DNA from: Pantanalinema sp. GBBB05
GTDB lineage: Bacteria; Cyanobacteriota; Cyanobacteriia; Leptolyngbyales; Leptolyngbyaceae
NCBI GenBank assembly: GCA_016743235.1
Contig: VRZD01000022.1
Span: 1-64,000, forward strand
Length of the DNA: 64,000 nucleotides
Reading direction: 5' to 3'
Below are positions 59,086 to 64,000 of the stretch, one piece after another (position 1 is the stretch's first letter; each line of letters starts with the position of its first letter). The notes beneath the pieces were generated by a model. That model saw only the letters and a program-made list of their open reading frames with translations. It had not been told where the DNA came from and searched no databases. Both the position numbers and the translations under genes were made by a program.

Positions 59086-61194
59086 TTACGGCTGTTCCGA
59101 TAATGCCTTCACCGATCGCGCATACTTCGCAACTACTTTTGCCAGAATGTCTAGATCGATCGGCTTGGAGATGTAATCATTGACACCCGACTCCAGGCAA
59201 AGATCGCGATCTCCCTTCATTGCCATGGCTGTTTGGGCAATCACTGGAATATGCTGGTAGCGATCGTCTGCTCGCAGATGCCGAGTCAGCACTAATCCAT
59301 CTTCATCGGGTAGATGAACATCCATCAGAATTACGGCTGGCATGGCGCGATCGAGAGCTTGCCACATTTCCTGCCCTAGTTTTGCCCAAGTCACTTCGTA
59401 CCCTAACTTACTGAGATAAGTCAGCACTAATCGAGCATTATGTGGATTATCTTCTACAAGCAACACACTGTTCGGTCGAGCCCAAACCATCGCTGGGCGA
59501 GCCTCCTCCCGCCTAGCCGCATCTACCACGGCTGCTTCAGTGTGCTGTAGAGCCCGAACTGATTTGCGCGGTTTAGTAGGTTGGGTGGTAGGTTTAGCCG
59601 AGTGCCCAGTCGCCGAGAAGGGCGATCGATCGGATGCCTCGGGCAACCCAGCAGCGTCCATTGCAGGGCCACAATCTATCACCGCTAAAGCTTCCGGCTG
59701 GCGCAGAACTGATTGATGTAGAGGCAAGAAGATACTAAACTGCGAACCGCGGTTTAGTTCTGATGTCAGCTGCACTGTACCACCATGTAACTCAGCTAGC
59801 TTTTGCGTTAGGGCTAATCCCAATCCTGTCCCTTCACCTCGGGCTACAGCGGCATTATCCAGTTGGGAATAAGGTTTAAACAACAACTGTTGTTGTTCCG
59901 TTGCAATGCCTGTACCCGTATCCCAGACAGTCAGGCACAAAAAGTGGTTGACTGGAGCCACTTGCAATCCAACTTGTCCCTGCACGGTAAATTTGATGGC
60001 ATTTGAGAGCAAATTGAATAACATTTGCTTCAGTCGCAACGGATCAACCGTCAACGTTGTAACGGTAGGGTCAATTTCTAGCCGCAGTTCTAACCCTTTG
60101 TCACTCGCCTTTTCCTTCACAAGCGTCATTGCCATTTGGCAAACTTCACGCACATCCACTGATTCCCATTGCAGATTGAGTTGGTTCGCTTCAATTTTGG
60201 ACAGATCCAAAATGTCGTTAATCAAAGCCAGGAGATGTTGACCGCTGGTGAGAATAATCTTGAGATATTCCTGATGGCGCAGATTCATGGCATTGAAGCC
60301 CTGTTGCTGCAACAAATGGGTAAATCCCAAAATAGAACTCAGCGGCGTCCGAATTTCGTGACTGGTATTTGCCAGGAATTCACTTTTTAGTTGATTGGTC
60401 TGCCGCAATTCTTGGTTATGGGCTAACGCCTGGTGGTGAGCTTGCTTTTGCACCCGCAACAACTGTAATTGATGCCAGGAAGCGGCACAGTGGCACACTA
60501 CTTGCTCCAGGAAATTAATGCCTGCTCCATCAACGACACTAGACCCGATCGGGGATTCCGTTGGATAGCTGGGTAGCACGAATAGCCAGCCGATCGTTTG
60601 GTGGCTATGAGCAATTCGGCAAATTTGCCCTGGATATTGAGAGTGCCAAACCTCTATATCTTCAGTCGAGATCGAGCTATTAAGCTCCAACCGGAACGGC
60701 GAACCAGCGGCGAGCAACCAAGGAAAAAAGGGCTTTGGGCTAAGCACGGGAGGAAACATGTGGCGGATCGTCCAATGAGCCTGCTCATCCCCTGCTCGAT
60801 CGAACGATACATCAGCGGCTAATCGAGGTTCATTGTTCGCTGAACCATGGCTGGTACTTCCGGGTGACGTTGGCAGGGCGATCGCAACTAAGCAATCATC
60901 CAGGGCAGTCCCCAATGCCTGGATCACGACCTGAAACAGCTCCGCTTCAGCTTGAGCGGCAACCACGATCGCGCCATCATCTAGTTCCAAATACGCTGTC
61001 ACACACCGTTGCAACGATCGTCCAAGGTGATTGAGGCACTGTTCATAACGAAGTTGAATTTCTAGCTGCCGCATCTGCACAGCCCTGGAGGTAGACAAAG
61101 TTTCGGAAGGGAATCTCGTCATCCAGGCACTACCACGGATCAGGTGAACGTCTGGATAATCCTGTTCAGGCGGTAAATTAGAATGCTGACCCAT
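59086..61194 (-). CDS. Soluble hybrid histidine kinase (sensor-HK-REC)
   Basis: The 702-residue protein has an N-terminal region of about 260 residues that looks like a degenerate GAF-type sensor, with no membrane helix. HisKA carries His279 (FLANTSHEIRTPLSSILGFT), and the ATPase has LFNLLSNAIKFTVQGQ, DTGTGIATEQ and GTGLGLAL. A linker of about 80 residues leads to a receiver with SVLLVEDNPHNARLVLTYLS, phospho-Asp625 (LMDVHLPDEDG), AQTAMAMKGD and DYISKPIDLD. Unlike the cluster kinases it has no low-complexity insertion in the ATPase domain. A 743-base region lies upstream. Confidence 0.93.
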   Translation of the reverse strand: MGQHSNLPPEQDYPDVHLIRGSAWMTRFPSETLSTSRAVQMRQLEIQLRYEQCLNHLGRSLQRCVTAYLELDDGAIVVAAQAEAELFQVVIQALGTALDDCLVAIALPTSPGSTSHGSANNEPRLAADVSFDRAGDEQAHWTIRHMFPPVLSPKPFFPWLLAAGSPFRLELNSSISTEDIEVWHSQYPGQICRIAHSHQTIGWLFVLPSYPTESPIGSSVVDGAGINFLEQVVCHCAASWHQLQLLRVQKQAHHQALAHNQELRQTNQLKSEFLANTSHEIRTPLSSILGFTHLLQQQGFNAMNLRHQEYLKIILTSGQHLLALINDILDLSKIEANQLNLQWESVDVREVCQMAMTLVKEKASDKGLELRLEIDPTVTTLTVDPLRLKQMLFNLLSNAIKFTVQGQVGLQVAPVNHFLCLTVWDTGTGIATEQQQLLFKPYSQLDNAAVARGEGTGLGLALTQKLAELHGGTVQLTSELNRGSQFSIFLPLHQSVLRQPEALAVIDCGPAMDAAGLPEASDRSPFSATGHSAKPTTQPTKPRKSVRALQHTEAAVVDAARREEARPAMVWARPNSVLLVEDNPHNARLVLTYLSKLGYEVTWAKLGQEMWQALDRAMPAVILMDVHLPDEDGLVLTRHLRADDRYQHIPVIAQTAMAMKGDRDLCLESGVNDYISKPIDLDILAKVVAKYARSVKALSEQP

Positions 61195-61937
61195 ACAAAC
61201 CGGGAAATGTGCTGAAACGGCTACAGCGACGTAAAAGCATAAACTGAGGATTGAACTTGAAACCTAAAAGTTCCAAACAGCACTGCCTACAGGGATTAAC
61301 GACCACTCACCATCAACCAAGGAAGCAACTACAACTTTTCAGTTGCTGAGTCATATTACTTAACATTGACAGGATTGGGATGACCATTACATCTCCAATC
61401 TAACTGAATCTAGGCAATCTTCCTATGAAGATTAACCCCTTAAATAAGTAAAATTACTGTATAGAGAGCCCTATCCTGTCCAGAATATATGGTGTCAGTC
61501 ATCAAAGGCTAGCATTTTTATTTGGCAACGGAAATAGCTATTGCCCCATGAGAACAGCTAACTGTAGTTTTACAGTAATTAATCCTGAGTCAAGAGCATG
61601 AAACAGGAATAAACTCAGCAAATTGATTGAAGCTGAATAAACATTGACGATTTTTCACTGAAAATTAACAATCGTAACTAACCTGTTGTTCTTTTACGTG
61701 GAAGTACAGGATACTTAATCACAACAACTCTGACTCTTAACTATCTAGTTGGTTGGCTTTTAACAACATTATTGAGAATTGGATTATTCACACTTTAGGT
61801 CTGGTCATGCCAACCCAAGTGTGCGATCGCAATTCCTGCAATAGACAGCGCTTGTCCTCACGCAGTCATCTCAGGTGTTCATGAGAACATTTTGGTGACT
61901 AAACATTTCGTTCTAAAGCTGATTTTGGGTTCCCTGC
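61195..61937. other. Large intergenic region between divergent genes
   Basis: No gene or known RNA is seen in 743 bases. The sequence is AT-rich. A TTGACG (61644 to 61649) with a weak -10 and a TATATGG box near 61485 could be promoter parts. It must hold both promoters, and a small RNA or short peptide cannot be excluded. Confidence 0.45.
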
Positions 61938-62987
61938 ATGGCATACTCGGTTGCATTTCCTGGTCATTTACACGTTTTGCGTCAGTCTGGTGCGGCTGCC
62001 AAATCAGGCTCAGGTGCGTCTAAACCTGCTTCTCTCGCTGCTCTATGGGCAAAGAACTATGTCACATCGCTGGCAAACCGTGATGAGGCTGAACAACTTA
62101 AGCAAACCAGCGAACTGGCAGAGATCGCATCAGCGGAAGGTAGGCTGCGAACCGCAAACTTCTTAAAGCAAAATCTTACTCAAGCCAGCGCTAAAGCTTG
62201 GTCGCTGACGAATGAGTTACTAGCAGATGAAATTTGGCGACATGGCATTAACCCACAAGTGATTAATCCCTGGCAAATTGCTGCCGATTCGCATCACTTG
62301 TTTGAAATTGCCTTAAATGCCTATGGGGAACGGGTAACACCACGGCGGCTCTCGGTTCTCGTCAATAATGAGTTTGGTCGAGTGCGGCAAAAATACACCG
62401 CCGAGGATCCACGCGCGATCGGTGTAGTCAGCATGCAATTTCACTACACTGGGCAATTATTATTGGATTACCTGTCCCCCAGTGAACACTTACTGCTTCA
62501 GCACTACTTCAAGGTGATGGATGACCATCTGTATATGCCCTTGAAAGCGGCCTATGAAGCGGCGGCGGCTTATGATTACGACTCACCTCTCCTCCAGGCA
62601 GTGCGGGAACTGCTCCCCAACAGCACCCGAATTGCCCAGGAAGTGTGCAAACGGATTAGCCAACAATATCCTGGTTATCAAAGCTACAGTGGCTCTCTCG
62701 GTGCTTTAAAGGTACGCATCTCTAGCATTCGGGATGTAGAAATGTTCCAGGTGTATCTCTGCCTGTGTGTGCTGGAAAATAGCATCCAGTCAGTCCAGCA
62801 GGAACTCTTTCCCCTTTGCGTCATGCTTTACCCTCGTCTAAAGGTGAGCTGGAAGCTGGTGCAGGAAATGTTACACGCGATCGGCTGGGAAATGCATGAT
62901 CTGTTATCTGCGGATACCGTTGCGGCTTTTCTGCCTTATTTATCTGAAGTTACGGAAATGTTCTCGATCGAGGCATTTCAAGAGTAG
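61938..62987 (+). CDS. Unrecognised helical cytosolic protein
   Basis: I do not recognise this 349-residue protein. It has no signal or membrane segments and seems almost fully helical. It starts with a Gly/Ser/Ala-rich 30-residue piece. The central part has VTPRRLSVLVNNEFGRVRQK, FHYTGQLLLDYLSPSEHLLL and HYFKVMDDHLYMPLKAAYEA; the C-terminal part has EVCKRISQQYPGYQSYSGSL. It could be a regulator or phycobilisome/photosynthesis-related helper, but nothing supports a choice. It is alone between a kinase and rsmI, with codon use like the neighbours. Confidence 0.75.
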   Translation: MAYSVAFPGHLHVLRQSGAAAKSGSGASKPASLAALWAKNYVTSLANRDEAEQLKQTSELAEIASAEGRLRTANFLKQNLTQASAKAWSLTNELLADEIWRHGINPQVINPWQIAADSHHLFEIALNAYGERVTPRRLSVLVNNEFGRVRQKYTAEDPRAIGVVSMQFHYTGQLLLDYLSPSEHLLLQHYFKVMDDHLYMPLKAAYEAAAAYDYDSPLLQAVRELLPNSTRIAQEVCKRISQQYPGYQSYSGSLGALKVRISSIRDVEMFQVYLCLCVLENSIQSVQQELFPLCVMLYPRLKVSWKLVQEMLHAIGWEMHDLLSADTVAAFLPYLSEVTEMFSIEAFQE

Positions 62988-63036
62988 CAACTCGATAACA
63001 CTGGAATCGATCAGGTTTCGCCCCATATCTGATCGA

Positions 63037-63885
63037 TTACTCGTCTGCGATCGACAATGCCAGTTGGTAGATTTGGCGACGGGGTAAGGTCGTTTGCTGA
63101 GCTAACTGGCGGCTCGCTTCCGAACGAGATAAGCCTTGAGCCAATAGCGATTTTAGTTCTGCCACGATCGCGGTATCTGAAAGCGTGATGTGAGCTTGTT
63201 CAGCCCCAGCGACCACAATCGTGTACTCTCCTTGCGGCTCTCGTTGCTGGTAGTCAGCGATGGCGGCAGAGATCGTGCCCCGCCATAGTTCTTCATGTAA
63301 CTTAGTCAACTCCCGTGCTAGAACCACCTGTCGTGTTTCCCCTAAAATCATCAGATCTTGCAACGTTGCCCGTAAGCGATGCGGCGCTTCGTAAAAAATC
63401 AACGTCCGACGTTCAGCCTTCAGTGTCTCTAAATGGGTGCGACGAGCCGATGCTTTGGCTGGTAGAAACCCTTCAAAAACAAAGCGATCGCTGGGCAGTC
63501 CGGAGGCTGTCAAAGCGGCGATCGCGGCGCTACAACCCGGAATGGGCACAACGGCTAGACCTGCGGCGACACAAGCACTAACGAGGTCATAACCTGGATC
63601 CGAAATCCCTGGCATACCAGCATCGCTGACTAGTGCGATCGCTTTGCCTTGCTGTAGGCGATCGACTAATTCCCCCGTGCGACCATGGCGATTGTGGTCG
63701 TGATAGCTAATTTGTGGGGTGGCTACCTGAAAGTATTGCAATAACTTGCCGGTGTGGCGAGTATCCTCCGCCGCAATTAGATCGACCGTCTGTAAGATCC
63801 GCACGGCCCGGAAGGTCATATCTTCCAGATTGCCGATCGGGGTACCAACGATGTATAACGTTCCCGGTTTAGGGTCAGAAGGCAT
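63037..63885 (-). CDS. rsmI: 16S rRNA (cytidine-1402-2'-O)-methyltransferase
   Basis: RsmI methylates the ribose of C1402 in the decoding centre. The 282-residue protein has GTLYIVGTPIGNLEDMTFRA, LIAAEDTRHTGKLLQYF, ALVSDAGMPGISDPGYDLVS, IPGCSAAIAALTASGLPSDR and YEAPHRLRATLQDLMILGET, the tetrapyrrole-methylase-like fold of the family. The C-terminal 50 residues are helical as usual. Its ATG and the ATG of the divergent kinase gene share the tetranucleotide CATG. Confidence 0.96.
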   Translation of the reverse strand: MPSDPKPGTLYIVGTPIGNLEDMTFRAVRILQTVDLIAAEDTRHTGKLLQYFQVATPQISYHDHNRHGRTGELVDRLQQGKAIALVSDAGMPGISDPGYDLVSACVAAGLAVVPIPGCSAAIAALTASGLPSDRFVFEGFLPAKASARRTHLETLKAERRTLIFYEAPHRLRATLQDLMILGETRQVVLARELTKLHEELWRGTISAAIADYQQREPQGEYTIVVAGAEQAHITLSDTAIVAELKSLLAQGLSRSEASRQLAQQTTLPRRQIYQLALSIADE

Positions 63886-64000
63886 GGCAACACAGGGATT
63901 ATTTGTAGGATTGGTGACACTGGATTTAATTTACCGGACTGCCCAACTTCCCGATCGCAATCAAAAACTAGTAGCCTCCGATTATTTGGTAGCCGCAGGG
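63884..64000 (+). CDS. PfkB-family sugar kinase, 5' part
   Basis: Only 39 codons are in the window. MATQGLFVGLVTLDLIYRTA and KLVASDYLVAAG match the N-terminus of PfkB/ribokinase-type kinases, where the first strand and the substrate-lid region with AAG occur. The gene continues beyond 64000. The substrate (ribose, fructose or a nucleoside) is unknown. The start is shared head-to-head with rsmI. Confidence 0.8.
   Translation, partial: MATQGLFVGLVTLDLIYRTAQLPDRNQKLVASDYLVAAG

Noticed and set aside
1..64000. CRISPR array or prophage
   Set aside because: No regularly spaced repeats, cas genes, capsid, terminase or portal genes are present.

Overview
The window is chromosomal DNA from a cyanobacterium. 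The HIP1 octamer GCGATCGC and its core CGATCG recur inside and between genes across the whole window. Several genes belong to families typical of cyanobacteria: ClpC, an alr0857-like protein, a DUF2358 protein, Uma2/DUF820 nucleases, a CHASE4 histidine kinase and WGxxGxxG small proteins. I cannot assign a genus from the sequence alone. Most of the window is core chromosome. Mobile remnants are limited to an internally deleted IS256-type element at the left edge and a tRNA-Leu duplication enclosing a damaged toxin-antitoxin pair.

Layout. 1-0.5 kb: edge of a gene and an IS256-family remnant. 0.5-3.9 kb: lipoprotein, an EamA/NTF2/GST operon and an alr0857-like protein. 4.3-5.4 kb: RHH protein plus methyltransferase. 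5.5-6.3 kb: tRNA-Leu(UAG), PIN toxin remnant and antitoxin, then a second near-complete tRNA copy. 6.3-11.5 kb: two Uma2 nucleases, an SDR, a class V aminotransferase and a TM0106 nuclease. 11.6-18.3 kb: housekeeping genes murF, dnaJ-like, a P-loop kinase, serS, rseP and nth. 18.5-25.6 kb: two WGxxGxxG proteins, a GPH transporter, a phosphoribosyltransferase, an MshEN-like protein, clpC and an unrecognised gene. 25.6-32.8 kb: a minus-strand envelope block (sigma-like factor, TPR protein, TolC-like protein, M23 peptidase, SGNH esterase, EEP phosphatase/nuclease). 33-40.1 kb: tRNA-Leu(GAG), fmdB/fmdA, cbiT, an Orn/Lys/Arg decarboxylase, a GT39-TPR membrane glycosyltransferase and a GNAT enzyme. 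40.2-46.3 kb: dprA, two DedA proteins, an ABC exporter, an SPFH protein and folP. 46.5-56.7 kb: five same-strand signalling genes. 56.8-64 kb: DUF2358, an unknown protein, larE, another hybrid kinase, an unknown 349-residue protein, rsmI and the start of a PfkB-type kinase.

The most distinctive block is the signalling array at 46.5-56.7 kb. A 1500-residue hybrid kinase, a free receiver, a REC-HK-REC-REC kinase, a CHASE4-HAMP kinase and a receiver-linked class III adenylyl cyclase lie in a row, the first three overlapping. The arrangement suggests that phosphotransfer may feed cAMP synthesis. A fourth hybrid kinase lies nearby on the other strand.

A purine/pyrimidine-biased low-complexity repeat (GGGAGATGAGG-like) is a second theme. 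It occurs between genes, directly against the cbiT start codon, inside the decarboxylase gene, and in frame at the same position of the ATPase domain of at least two of the kinases.
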